The notes: generated from the letters alone by a model not told the origin. A DNA stretch of 64,000 bases from Rhododendron vialii (GCF_030253575.1 NC_080560.1:10350501-10414500), one strand, 5' to 3'. Positions 36,376 to 48,292 are shown, counted from the first letter of the stretch. Numbers and translations: made by a program.

Positions 36376-36751
36376 CTACACACACATATACTTTGTGCAC
36401 AGATTGTGCACAGATTTTATTGTGGGGCCCACCACGGGTCCCACACGAATCATCCGAGCCATTCATTAAATGTAAAACACTTTTTCAAGAGACCCCATAA
36501 AAAATAAGCTCAATCCGATACCTATAAGTGCTCGATCCAACCACATAACTTTTCATTAACCGAAAATCTGAATGAAAAGTTAGATGGTTGGATGAAGCAC
36601 CTATAAGTATTGGATTGAGCCTATTTTTTACGGGGACCTTTGAAAAACTGTTTTACATTTAATGAACGGCTCAGATGATTTGTGTGGGACCCGTGGTGGG
36701 CTCCACAAAAAAATCTGTGCACAATCTGTGCACAGACTGCTGTGTGTGTAG
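36376..36751. mobile_element. Snap-back MITE, family A, copy 4
   Basis: Ends CTACACACACA and its inverse TGTGTGTGTAG, then GTGCACAGATTGTGCACAGA and the GGGGCCCACCACGGGTCCCA block mirrored on the right. The centre lies near 36555. It is the best preserved of the four copies, at 376 bp. Confidence 0.8.
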
Positions 36752-37249
36752 CAGCTCTCAATTTATAGTTAATTAGTTACATTCGGGTGAGTCTTGGTGG
36801 ATGACCGAATTTACACTCTAAAGAGAGCCACCAAGACTTGCCGAATGTAAGATTGTGAATTCTTTTTTCGAATGAATTAAAGCAAAATAATAGGAGTATT
36901 ACGTCTTTACGCTTAACCTAGACTATACGGTTCTAATTAGAGGAAAAAATTAATAATTTACTCAACCATGTGGGAAGATTTAAAACTAGTTTTTTTTTTA
37001 GGTAATCAGAAGAAAAATTCTCATTACAATTTACTCCTGGAAATTACTCAAAGTAAAGAACCGATACATTTCATTGGCAAATGAATTACATTCAACAACA
37101 ACAACAGATTCTCTCTTATTATAGAGCCGAGAGTAATAGCAACATTGGAGAGAATACAACTTGCCATGGTATCATATATCATCATAACCTGTCATAACTT
37201 CAATGGCACCAATACCGGTGATAATAAGAAATGCCACTACTACAGCTAA

Positions 37250-38278
37250 TCAAAATATACCATGTAGTTTTTCATTGGTAATCTGGTCGAGACTCTCGAC
37301 CATTTGAGTTGTTAGATGATTGCTCCAATCTCCAACTTCACCTTTCCTAAAGAACATATCATTCTTGATAACTGCATCGCGTGAACCATTTTTATTCACC
37401 TCCAAGTTGCTCAACCTCTTAAAACTGCAAAGTTCTATAATTTCCTCCACGACCCGCTCCCTCTCCTCCTCCATGGAGAAAGGTTGCCCCAAAAACTCTG
37501 CCAATCTCCTTACGTTTATCAATGTCTCTTTCTTTAATTCTTCATATCTCAGGAAGAAAATTCTTTGAGGACATTCCATACTAGCATTCCAATAACCGAG
37601 CACATGGTCCCAGAAGGGTCCATAAATAGAGAGACCTTTAGAGAACAACTTAAATGCCTCTTCTAACGAAAGAGGAGGAAGATCTTTGGATCTCATCTTG
37701 ACCATATAATACCACATCGATATCAACACGTCTTTAGAATCCCGGCATACATAAACTATTTTACAACCAGAACACAGAATAGGCTTTGGCAACGACGTGT
37801 AAGGAATGTGTGTCGCAAAAAGGCGAGGAGAGGGCAACTTCTCAACATCTGCGACTGGGGGTTCCCTGAAAAGCCTGAGCTCTAAGAAAGGAATGCAATC
37901 ATGGGGGTTAGTGGTGAGAAGAGGGTGAGTGGAATTGGTGTAGCAAGTTCTCTTCATGATCGCAAAAATTAGGGCTTTGAGCCATGTTGTACCGGATTTA
38001 GGTGTGGAGATCAAGAAAACATCGGTGGGGCGAGCCTGAAAATGTTCCTGAGCAAACATGATACCTTTCAAACCAGCCAGGCGTTCGCACCAAAAGCCCT
38101 CATACAAGCACAAATCAGATACCCAACCTTTTTCCTTTGGAAGGGTTGAGATTAGCTCTCTATATCTTTCATAGCTTCTCTCCACCTTTTTTAAGGTTTC
38201 ATCCCTCTCTTCTTCATTGATTTTGCTCAAGGAAGAATATTGGGAAGGAAGAGAGGCTGCCATAGCCAATGATACCAA
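37250..38278 (-). CDS. Cytosolic sulfotransferase (flavonol/SOT family), intact
   Basis: A single exon of 342 residues, the usual length for plant soluble sulfotransferases, which move a sulfonate group from PAPS to small hydroxylated acceptors such as flavonols, brassinosteroids or glucosinolate precursors. The 5' PAPS loop is PKSGTTW at 93-99, the catalytic His is probably H157 (ATHIPYTSL), the 3'-phosphate site includes CRDSKD at 178-183, and the C-terminal RKGEVGDW block is at 311-318. There is no signal peptide, which fits the cytosol. The acceptor cannot be told from sequence. The first Met gives MVSLAMAASLPSQ; the second (residue 6) is equally plausible. A TATA box lies about 80 bases upstream of the ATG. 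The gene belongs to a tandem pair whose other member (19748-21153) is dead, so this copy carries any function. Confidence 0.93.
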   Translation of the reverse strand: MVSLAMAASLPSQYSSLSKINEEERDETLKKVERSYERYRELISTLPKEKGWVSDLCLYEGFWCERLAGLKGIMFAQEHFQARPTDVFLISTPKSGTTWLKALIFAIMKRTCYTNSTHPLLTTNPHDCIPFLELRLFREPPVADVEKLPSPRLFATHIPYTSLPKPILCSGCKIVYVCRDSKDVLISMWYYMVKMRSKDLPPLSLEEAFKLFSKGLSIYGPFWDHVLGYWNASMECPQRIFFLRYEELKKETLINVRRLAEFLGQPFSMEEERERVVEEIIELCSFKRLSNLEVNKNGSRDAVIKNDMFFRKGEVGDWSNHLTTQMVESLDQITNEKLHGIF

Positions 38279-38356
38279 TAAACTTTATTAGCTCTCTGTA
38301 GATTTGGAATTACAGAAATAGGGATACCTCGGCTAGCTGTGAGCAGAATCACATCT

Positions 38357-38365
38357 CTTATATAG
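38357..38365 (-). promoter_or_regulatory. Putative TATA box of the sulfotransferase gene
   Basis: CTATATAAG on the minus strand, 79 bases upstream of the start codon, a normal spacing for a plant promoter with a short leader. The matching position in copy 1 has lost the perfect motif (TGTATATAAG). Confidence 0.55.
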
Positions 38366-38911
38366 AAATTTCAATACCCCATCTATTCAAATGGGCCATT
38401 TTATTTATATCTTATTAGGTTGTCCCACAACACCTTACGCACCTCGACAATCCCATGTGCCATTTACTGGGGGGTAGCTAGAGCCGGAAAAAGTCCCGTG
38501 TATGTCGAACTTATAAATCAAGAAAACAGCAAATTCTTAAGTCTCAAACCTTGACTATCAAACCAATTTCTTGGAATTGAAATGGGTCCATCTTTAATAA
38601 TCAAGACGTCGGTCACATAATTCTCTAGTAAGACTGTACACACTTGATTAATATGCTCTTGCGAATTTTAATATTTTGTCATATTTTCGAAAGACACTTT
38701 CATGTTGCCGCTTACACTCAACCACATGCATTATGTGACTCAGATCACGACATGCTCCATTAACCAATTCGGAAAGAAGCTATTCATATTGGAATTTTTT
38801 TTCCCAAGATACAAGAATGTGGGTGAACAAATTTATACTCTTAAGAGAGCCACCAAGACTCACCGAATGTAACAATCGTGAATTATGTTTTCGAACAAGA
38901 AGAAAATACTA

Positions 38912-39118
38912 CGGCCTTGTTCGTTTCTAAGTTTAGAAAAAATTTAGTTTAGTTTTGTAATTATTATTCTATTTTCTCTCCAACAATTACCCAATTTTTC
39001 CAATTATTACTCTCATTTCACTCCCCACTTATTACCCCTCTTTCCAGTCATTACTCTATTTCTCTCTCTATCCACTACCAAAATTAAAATACCCAAAACT
39101 ACCAAATGAACAAAGCCG
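38912..39118. mobile_element. MITE with CGGCCTTGTTCGTTT ends
   Basis: Left end CGGCCTTGTTCGTTT and right end AAATGAACAAAGCCG are inverted repeats, 207 bp apart in total. It interrupts a flank that is continuous near 36870-36960. The superfamily is not settled because the target duplication is unclear. Confidence 0.7.
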
Positions 39119-39206
39119 TCTTTACTACTTAACCTAGACTACGGATCTAATTTAGAGGGAATTTTTTAAATTTTTTTCTCAATCATCAATCTTTCAGCAG
39201 AGGGAT

Positions 39207-39990
39207 ATAGTAGTTGCATTTGTTGTTGTGAAAAGCATGTTTGAAGAAATTCATTTTTTTTCTCTTTGCATATCCAGACTCAACTGCTTTTGATTTTATC
39301 ATGAATTTAAATTTCGTATGGTTGGCAAAACGAGTGGTTTGTGATTTTAATTGAATTCTTTTCTCGAATTGAAGGAAAATAATACGTCTATAATATCTGG
39401 TGATGCAGTGGTCGCATTCTTGTTGTGGAAAGCATGTTTGAAGGAATTCTTTTTTTTTTTCCTCGTTGCATGTCCAGACTCAACTGCTTTTGATTTTATC
39501 AGGATTTTAAATTTCGTATGGTTGGCAAAACGAGTGGTTTGTGATTTTAATCGAATTCTTTTCTCAAATTGAAGGAAAATAATACGTCTATAATATCTGG
39601 TGATGCAGTGGTCGCATTCTTGTTGTGAAAAGCATGTTTGAAGGAATTCATTTTTTTTCCTCTTTTCATATCCGGACGCAACTGCTTTTGATTATTTTAT
39701 CGTGATTTTAATTGAATTTCGTACGGTTGGCAAAATGAGTGGTTTGTGATTTTAATCGAATTCTTTCCTCGAATTGAAGGAAAATAATATGTCTATAATA
39801 TCTGGTGATGCAGTGGTCGCATTCTTGTTGTGAAAAGCATGTTTGAAGGAATTCATTTTTTTTTTCCTCTTTGCATATCCGGACGCAACTGCTTTTGATT
39901 TTATCGTGATTTTAATTGAATTTTGTATGGTTAGCAAAACGAGTGGTTTGTGATTTTAATCGAATATTTTTCTCGAATTCAAGGAAAATA
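39207..39990. repeat. Tandem array of repeats of about 204 bp
   Basis: Four units with spacings of 200, 205 and 204 bases, measured at GTTGGCAAAACGAGTGGTTT (39321, 39521, 39726, 39930). Units also share GTGATGCAGTGGTCGCATTC, AAAGCATGTTTGAAGGAATT and a T-rich tract. A detached, more diverged half unit lies at 40318-40440, beyond a MITE. The unit reads like flank sequence of the neighbouring duplication and encodes no protein. Confidence 0.88.
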
Positions 39991-40112
39991 ATACGTCTAT
40001 GTTATTAAACTACACTGCGGATCTAATATAGAGGGACAAATTTTATTTTTTCACAATCATCAAATCTTTCACTAGAATGATTGGAGTAGTAATTTTGCAT
40101 TGAAAAATGATA

Positions 40113-40312
40113 GATATACATATACACACGAAAAGGGGTGCTCCGATCAAGCACCCTACACACCTCGGATGACGTTGATTCCCGCGTTGGGCCCCTCGGT
40201 TTTTTTTTTTAGAATTTTTGGACGGCTCGGATCGGCCGTCCGGTGGCCGGAGACGGCCCGCCGGCGGCCCTCGGTCCGAAATCCCTTCCCCATTTCGGTA
40301 CCTATAGCAACA
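40113..40312. mobile_element. GC-rich MITE, family B, copy 1
   Basis: Shares ATCAAGCACCCTACACAC, TTGATTCCCGCGTT, GGACGGCTCGGATCGGCCGT and GGTGGCCGGAGACGG with copies at 61999-62347 and 62742-62978. It lies between unit 4 and the detached unit of the 204-bp array. Boundaries are approximate. Confidence 0.65.
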
Positions 40313-40444
40313 CTCCCCTTTTGCATTGTTGTTGTCAAAGCGTGTTTGAAAGAACACATTTTTTTTTCTCTTTTGCATATCCAGACGCAAACTGCTGTTG
40401 ACTCTATGGTTATTTTAATTGAATTTTGTTTGGTTGGTTATAGT

Positions 40445-42825
40445 AATTTTTTATTTATTTATCCGCATTGGTTATTTATATATAGTAGTATAAAGATTTC
40501 TCCCAGTTACCAGCAACATTACCACATTGTTAAATTTTGTATGCGCGCACCCTCTAATCATAACCATAAAAAGGCGTAAAATTCATCAAAACTAGCAGAG
40601 TAATATTTCACCTAAGGAGGCGTAACATTCACCAAATATTGGCATAACATTCACTAAAAAGTAATGGGCGTGTATTGTGTAGCATTCCCCGCACTTGTAA
40701 ATTGAAATTCAAAAAGCAGACTAAACAAATTTTTAGCAGTGCATGGGCTCAAATAGTATCATTACGCAATTCTTATATATCTGCTAATTACCTTATGGGA
40801 TATTTCTCAAATGAGAGAAATTTATTCATGGCGGAATCTCACATGTCCATTCGCGCAATTAATGGCTGAGATGTATTTTCAATTTTGACCGGTAAAAAAA
40901 TTAATTTTTACCTGTCAAAATTGATTTTTCAATCTCCGAACTATCCAAATCACTTTTGCACGCCTGCGATTTAGTGCCATAAATCTTCTTCACGGAACGC
41001 TCCGTAAAGAAGTTTTTCTCTTCTCAAATATATGCAAGTTTGCTTATTATTTAGTTGAAGTAGATGAGTTTTGAAGCTAAACGGGCAGACCTCAATACTC
41101 CTAGGGGCTCAAAATTAAGGATCCCAATATCACAGCTTAGTGTGAGTTCCACATTCTTCTTGGCGGTGGACATGAAGCAAATGCATGTAAGTTCTTCTAT
41201 CCTTTGGAGAAAAGCCCAGTGGCACTGAATTAATATGTTGTTCAACAAACGGGAGCCATTCTGAATAAAGACTAAATGCAGCTAAGACATAAACCAAGGG
41301 ATGTCAAAGGGGCGGATTTGGTTGAACTTGGGCCGGTATATGAGTTGGGTTTTTAACAGATCATTAGTCCATTTACAATCCAATTAGTTAGATAATTAGG
41401 ACTCGTACCCAACCCAACTCTATTCATAAAATATGAAACCCAACACGTACGCCCATTAACTCAATTATTATCTGCAGTTTCAATATACATCCAATGTATA
41501 TTTATGCATTGGAAAAAATATCACGTGGCGTTAATAACTTTGGGTGACACTAGTAATTTTTGGGTGGCAGTAGTAATTTTTTGATGAGTGGCAATAATAA
41601 TTTTGGAGTGGCATAGCCATTTTGAAGCAATTTGAAGCAGTTTGTACGTTTGTGATCTTTTGGGACTGATTTATTTTATGTTTTGGGCTCTTTCCTTGGG
41701 CTGTACTAGAGGGCTTGGTGAGGTTTTTCTTTTCTTTGGTTGTAATTTGTTAGATAAACCTTAGAGTGTTTGTGAGATCATTGCATCTCTTTGTAAACCC
41801 ATTTATAAACCTATTTTTCCGGTTTTGATTGTGGCCGGTGTTCGCATTTCAGATTTTATTCCCTACATTATTGCGTTTCTGGCATGACTTATATACTTTT
41901 GGGAATTTGGTCTATTCTTTCCCAACAGTAAAAAGGAACCCATGCATGTCAAGGAAACCCTAGAATATAAAAGGAAGAATGGATTCCTTAGGTAGGTTTT
42001 GAAGATGTCACTTAGCTTAGATAGCAATATATAGCAAGAGCTCTTTGCTTATGGAAGCAAGAGCTTTGATTATGTGAGGGGCGTGGTTAGTAGGCGTGTA
42101 CTTATTATTTTCGGCAGCGAAAAGTTGACAACCTCAATTGGTTAAGTACCTTGATTGACTGCAATAGAAGTGTCTTGCTCTAGCAATGGCTCTGGGTGTT
42201 GTAAATTAATTTTGTTTAATTTGGCCACTAAAAGGGTGTTGTAACCTAGTCCAATGAAAGAGGAAGAGGAATGCTAGGACTGAACTCCGAAGCTATGCAC
42301 CATGGAATTAGAGCCCTAATCGTTGGGCTAACTACGTTACAAGTCAAGCTCCCTTGTCCTTGTATAGATACGTATGTACCGATATGGCGATATCTGATCA
42401 AACTGATTTTTTTGCCGAGATATTCTACATTATGAGATGTATAAGTTTAAAGGTTTGAATCTTGGATGTGGTCCGGGCTATGGCCCACATAGGTGGAGGT
42501 CGGAGAGAACGAGTATAGTAGGAGAGGGGTAAAGATTCTTCAATCATTTCCTACACTGTTGCCCTTCCCCCAACAAAACAGGAAAAGAAAAAAATGAAAC
42601 TATTGTTCCACAGGGTAGCTTTCTGCTCAGTCATGTTGCTCTCCTTTTAAACTTCTAATTAACCTCAAATGATTTTCTTACTAATACCCTACAATTCATA
42701 CCTTCCATTTGATTTCTGTTGAGGAATGATTTTGTAGGGTCACAGAATCAACAAATAGACAAATCTATAACAGTCTATCAAGCCTCCTTAATTTTGGGAG
42801 GATTCAAGATATGGCCAATCCACAT

Positions 42826-42858
<33 letters not shown>

Positions 42859-43728
42859 AAGGGAACATATCCAGAAGTTGGTGGGGACCTCCCCTTCACG
42901 TGTAGTCCACTAGTCCTTGCTATCCCCCCACCCAATGGGCCAAAATTAGTTCCAGAGTGTTTGAAACCCTTTTGCATGTGAGAGCTATATAATGCGATTT
43001 CTCAGCTTTGTACACAGTACACTCATGTGTTTCTGACATCTTCGCTCTGTGGAACCCCTCCCGTCCATTTTCATGTGTGGAATGATCTGGGTACATGGAA
43101 ATTTGATTCCGTTTAACCGGATATAGTAATGCTGCCAAACACCTCCTGTCAAGTGGATGTTGAGCGGCCAATCCGGTCAATAGACCCGCTCGGCAGCAAG
43201 ATGCTTGACAGCATTCTTGGGTTCCTGGATATGAGCATTGGCTTTGATTGTACATTCATATATGATGACCAAAGTTTTAGTATCAGGTTAAAAGATGTAT
43301 ATGTTACCACATTGCATCCCGGCACTACACATTCCCCGAACACAATTGGATTCAATGTGGCACCCAAACTCAAGTATACTAAGCTAAAAATATCGATCTC
43401 ACCCTATCAAATGTCAATAATAATTGCATACATTGGTCCAGGCTCATTAAAAAACCACATGGGACTGCAAACTTAACCCACAAGATCATACAACAAACCT
43501 AGTGATTAAAAGAAGACAGCTCTCTCTCCCCTTTGGAGAGGGCAACACGAACACTACAAATTGACCTACGCTAAAAACACTGCTCACAACAATACTTCAA
43601 TCACGCTTCAAGAAAGACCGATCGAACGGCTACTTTCTTTCAAAAAAATAGAAATAAATAACCCACAACGACTACTTTTCATGTCATGGGCTCATGGGTG
43701 AGTTGAAACCCAGGCCACCAAACAATTC
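40445..43728. other. Spacer without recognisable genes, with a G32 homopolymer
   Basis: No coding region supported. It holds a short degenerate repeat (GGTGGCAGTAGTAATTTT-like, about 41535-41620) and a run of 32 G at 42826-42857. The part at about 41640-42340 has a decayed-transposon look but no ends or domains could be fixed. Confidence 0.45.
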
Positions 43729-43730
43729 GA

Positions 43731-44119
43731 TCAAGAGAAGTTGAGGCGAGAGGTGTAGGTGGCTTTGGGAGACCAATTGCTCGGAATCACATCTCTGGCT
43801 GAGAGGGTTTGAGCAGTGGAAAGAGTGGTGAGTTTCACTGAAAATGGTCCTCTCAAGGGTCCAGCAGTTATGCACCAAGTCGCACCCCATATGTGCTGCA
43901 TTTCTACCCACTCTGTTGAGCTTGCCTGCATAACCATCATTGTAATTGAAGGTGAGTGGCATAAAAAACCCGCAGATGATGAAAACACAAAATATACCGC
44001 CAACTAAAGCAAAAGTGAGCTTTATTTTTAGAGTTTTGTTATGGCGGTATGTTCTTTATGGTGTGACACACAAGTGGCTTTTGCACTTTTTACACTGATC
44101 CAAGAGTAGAATATACAAG

Positions 44120-44165
<46 letters not shown>

Positions 44166-47033
44166 GAAAGTGCTTTTCAGCAGATGGCACGTTGGCTCTA
44201 GTTATAGACTGGGCAGACATTTCTTTTTCACCACCTAGAAAAGAAAAAAAAAATTCCTTTGCCGTTGCCCGTTGGGGAGTATTCGCATTATTCGAGATAT
44301 GCCTTTGCAATATTTTAGTTCCTTTTTATGATAGAAACTTCTGATTTACAGAACTATCCTCTAGTTTTCTGGTTATTACAGAAAACTTCCCAAGCACTGT
44401 CTTCCTGGTGTGGTGTAGTCTGGCGGTGACTATGCGTCTCTTTTTTTCTATAATGGGTTTAGATTCTCTCGAGTAATTGTTCCGGATAGTTCAACAATAT
44501 TTTACGAACAATGCATGAATTAAACTTTTATCCGTCAGAGTTTCATGTGAATCACACTTGGGAAAAAAAACTCCAACACTTGTTGGATTGAAGAGGATCC
44601 GTTTTCTTTTTTTAAACCTTTAGTAAGAAAAAACTTGTGAAATAAACGGATCCTTGATTCCTTACGACAAATGTTCTTATTCTGTTTTCTCTCTCCTTTG
44701 TTTCTGCTTATGTTTCGATGGAAATCAATCAAAAGAAGAGCGGATGGAAAAAAGAACATAGATATATATATCTACCTCTTTTATGTGCATTGATCCAACA
44801 TCACCATCTCCGCCCTCGAATTCCACCAGCAGAGAGAGCCAGAAGTCCGTTGATCCTTCATTCACGTGGAAGGCGATATTTTTCCCCGGATATTTACATG
44901 GAGTCCTTCAATCATATAAACCACACAACTTAATTTACCTTCAGAATTTAACTTTCTAGAACGTCACAGATATTTGTTTGACCCATGAATAGTAGGGCCT
45001 AAATGTCAAAAGAACAGTGCTGGGAACACATTTATTCAGATTATGTCCAGAGTTGCCAAGCCGATTCACGCAAGTAATGCGAATGCAATATAAGCCCTAC
45101 AAGCATCGGACGATTTTGCACAAATATTGTGTGTCGACCGAATCTCGGCACCATATATAGTTTTGCTATTCTCTTGTGAAAAGGAAGACATGCACATGGC
45201 CTCTGCTATTTTGCTATTGAATAAAAAAGATTTAAGTGTCTTCGGTTAAGAAAAGATAGAGAACATAAATGCTTTTACGTACGTGCCCAAACACAATTGT
45301 GTTCGTAGTTGTTTGATGTGCGTAACGCTAAAAGAGCATTGAACAATCGTATGGACTCCGAGTTCAATTGGAGTATTTGTTTTCCTATCCGTAATAAAAA
45401 GTTACATTGGTAGTTGGCATCAAGCAGTACCACAAATTAATTAACAAACTATAATAACAACCACTAACTGACAAAACAGAAAAAAAAGACCGTTAAAAGC
45501 ACCAAGCTATTTGTTTTTTTCTGAAGTCCAATAATACTAACACTTTATGACTTTACAGTATACAGTGTAAAAAAAAAAAAAGAGTACTTTTTTAAATTAG
45601 GGGAACGGGGTCTTTTGGAAAGGAGAGTTATTATATACGTACCGGCGGTACATGACGGAGATCTGGCCTCGGTTGCGGAGCTGGTTACCGTCACCGGCGA
45701 TGGCCATGCGGCCGAAGGCAGCACCACCGAGGTCAAATTGGGTACGGCCAAGGGAGCAGCCGGGGCACTCGTCGGTTATGATAACGGTGACGGCCCTCCT
45801 GGAGCAAATGGACTTGTCAAGGCACTTGATCTTGTAGCAGGCCCCACAGCCTTCCCCTCCTTTGAACAGAACTGGACTCACTGCTCCAACTCTGGCCCGT
45901 AACGGCTTCACGTCCACTAGTGACCCGTACCCGCATGCCCCTCCTGTGCCCGACCCAATTGAAACATTAATGGTGTCAGACTGTCAGTGGTCTTTTCTAA
46001 AACTTCAAAAAATGTTACTAATAAATAAGGAACCTACGCGCACATCGAACAATTCTGAAAACAGATATGTTTAGATCTATGCAGTACCACCTGTATTCGT
46101 AACATTTATGATGTTAACGTTGGAAAAAATTGTTGGCCTCTACGAGGTGTGTGAAAGAGTATATGCATATGACAAAAAAAATGTGTTATTTTGCAATTTC
46201 ACTTGTCTAAATAGGATGCTGGACAATCCCAAGTGCTGATCAAGTGGACATGACAAAATTAATAACATCAGATTGTATTTTCGAAATTCCACGTAGGCAA
46301 AAGATTTCAAATATATCGAGTCATTGGATGGTTTGTCCGGTCGTTAACTTTAGGACTTCGGAACTAGTCGAAATGCACCCAAGCTGATCCGAACATCTAA
46401 TTATCTAAAAATAAATAGATAGCGTGCCGCACTGTTATTATGTCAATAACAGGGCCCTTAATATTTAAAATTATGAGCAACTATTTTAGCTAGAAACCAA
46501 AGCACAACAAAGACGACACATCATTGCCATTTTACCCATAAGAATTTTGAACAAAAAGGTAGTATGATGTTGGTGTCGAGAAGCGCTGAATAATTTCCCA
46601 TCGAAACTGTGTTCTGTGGGGGCCAGAGCCCCCAGAAACGGAGCTTCATATCTATTCCAGTCAAAACCAAAATTGGGAATGTGCTACTCCACAGAGAGGG
46701 ATGGAAGTCATCGTTCCGTCGTGAACGGTCTGTCTGCCCTTGACCGAATTTGGGAGAGTATAAGTTAAAGTGCGAGTAAGCTGGTCGAGATATTCCGGAC
46801 CGTCCATAAAAAAAATGAGAAAGATGAAACTTGAAGAAGTGAAAGCAATGTGAGTTAAAAATGGGTGTTTGAAGTGGGGACGTACCGTCGCTGCCGTCGC
46901 CCTCGGGGCTGCCGTACCACGTAGCGGCGGCGGGATACCAATGTGGGTCAGATACAGGCCCGGCGGAGGCTACCAGAAACTGAACCAGCACCACCAAACT
47001 AAGAAGCTGAACAAACTCGGCACGGCTTTCCAT
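43731..47033 (-). CDS. EXPB1: Beta-expansin
   Basis: Four exons on the minus strand: 46886-47033, 45643-45943, 44776-44905 and 43731-43925. All have GT-AG borders in phase and encode 257 residues. Expansins loosen plant cell walls without hydrolysis and act outside the cell; the hydrophobic residues 8-24 form the signal peptide. Domain 1 (about 35-155) is the double-psi barrel related to GH45 endoglucanases, with GACGYGS and GCGACYKIKC. Domain 2 (about 160-257) is the carbohydrate-binding beta-sandwich, with TPCKYPGKNIAFHVNEGST, WLSLLVEFE, HIWGATWC, GPFSVKLTTL and TSRLNF. The usual HFD motif reads Q118-F-D120; the Asp is kept but the His is replaced. The C-terminal WCI..GPLRGPFSVKL pattern and length place it in the EXPB1/EXPB3-like beta group. 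Intron 3 carries a GA microsatellite. A possible TATA box lies at 47217-47225 and a GA/TC repeat lies in the leader. The neighbouring tetraspanin and LanC-like genes support EXPB1 as the counterpart. Confidence 0.92.
44125..44161. repeat. (GA)n microsatellite in expansin intron 3
   Basis: About 18 GA units, seen directly. Confidence 0.9.
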
Positions 47034-47111
47034 TGACTAGGTTAGACGAGGGTCAACTCCACTGCACTTGTCTCAGCTCCGTCTGTTTCCCGGCCGGTGG
47101 AGAAATCGAGG

Positions 47112-47118
<7 letters not shown>

Positions 47119-47143
<25 letters not shown>
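47119..47143. repeat. (GA)n microsatellite in the presumed expansin 5' leader
   Basis: About 12 GA units, CT-rich on the transcribed strand, 86-110 bases upstream of the expansin start codon. CT-rich leaders are common in plant genes and may bind GAGA-type factors. Confidence 0.85.
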
Positions 47144-47216
47144 CGACAGTTTTTTCCCCCTTTAATTATATTGTTGGTTTCCACTGAGGCCCGAGGCCTT
47201 CTCTGTTGCTTGTACC

Positions 47217-47225
47217 GATATATAG
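47217..47225 (-). promoter_or_regulatory. Putative TATA box of the expansin gene
   Basis: CTATATATC on the minus strand, about 185 bases upstream of the start codon, which would give a leader of about 150 bases containing the GA/CT repeat. Confidence 0.4.
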
Positions 47226-47437
47226 GCTGGGACAGTTACGTACATACAAACTTATGTATTTCCCATGTATCTATAGATAGAGAATAAGGTGAAACTATAT
47301 ACTATTGGGATAGGAGTAATAAAATAAAAGAATAGAAAGAGCCAGTTAAGTGGTTAATTTTACCATTAGCTCAACGACTTTTAAAAGTATGTCTTATTAT
47401 TTAAAATTTGTTCATAAAGTGAGCCAGTCCCATAAGG

Positions 47438-47690
47438 AGAATTTTTTCGGTGCCAGTTGGGTATCACATTGTGTCCGCTCAGGCGCATCTGAGCCATCTA
47501 TTTTGATTTTGGACGGCTCGAATTTGGAGAGAGAAAGAGGAGAGAGAGTGGTGGGATGAGAGAAGAGAGGGGGTTTCAGGGTTTTAATCTGGGCCGTTCA
47601 ACACACTTTTAGACAATCCAAATGGATTGCTCAAACATCACGTGAGCACGGTTTTGTAATACCCACCGAGTACCCAAAAAAATTTGTCCC
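47438..47690. mobile_element. Possible MITE with GGGTAT-type ends
   Basis: AATTTTTTCGGTGCC and GTTGGGTATCAC on the left are mirrored by AATACCCACCGAGTACCC and AAAAAAATTT on the right. The arms are diverged and no target duplication was fixed. It is AG-rich and non-coding inside. Confidence 0.5.
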
Positions 47691-48077
47691 ATAAGAGATT
47701 TAACCAAATCGATCATAAACCGATATCGAATTGAGTAAACTTTCTAGACATCATCAATTGGATGAATATAGCAATAGTTGTTCAAACTTGATTCAAAGGC
47801 TTAACGAGCCGCTAAAATATTTATTTAAACTTTACTTATACATCCAACGAACTCGTGCCCGGCGAATTTTTAACAAGCGGAACACGAACGCAAGCAGTTT
47901 AATTGGTTTGGCACCCACAATTCTCTGTCGATTGGCTTATTGTTTGACGATAATGCCAACTGCACTGTTCCGGTCCCTAACGACAGTTGGGGCGTTAATT
48001 CCGCTGGAGCGTACGTGTATCGTGAGACACTTATTGCCAATGGTATTTTGGTCAGATTGATGTGACAAATCATTCTA

Positions 48078-48292
48078 CTCCATCCGTCCCTAAATAAGTG
48101 TCCGGCGTGCAAAATTAGGCTTTACAAAACATGCATATTTTCTATTAAAAAATTTAATTTTTTTTCACAATCTAATAGAACTCATTGCTATCTATTGATT
48201 TGTGAAAAAAAATTAATTTTTTTAACGAAACAAATGCATCTTTTTGAAGGCCTAGTTTTGCGGGCCGGACACTTATTTAGGGACGAAGGGAG
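48078..48292. mobile_element. Stowaway-type MITE
   Basis: Left arm CTCCATCCGTCCCTAAATAA continuing GTGTCCGGC, with a matching right arm ending GGGACGAAGGGAG. It is flanked by TA at 48076-48077 and 48293-48294. 215 bp, with long, well-preserved arms, so it is relatively young. Confidence 0.9.

Larger units (their letters stand above)
36940..38410. repeat. Segmental duplication copy 2 (sulfotransferase unit)
   Basis: Same orientation as 19100-21310. It lacks both MITEs of copy 1 and keeps an open coding frame. A further partial repeat of the downstream flank (AGAGAGCCACCAAGACT, near 36822) recurs at about 38855. Confidence 0.85.

Noticed and set aside
41640-42340. Segment suspected to be an old LTR (TATAAAAGGAAG-type box, AG-rich context)
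   Set aside because: No TG..CA ends, target duplication, primer site or second copy seen in the window.
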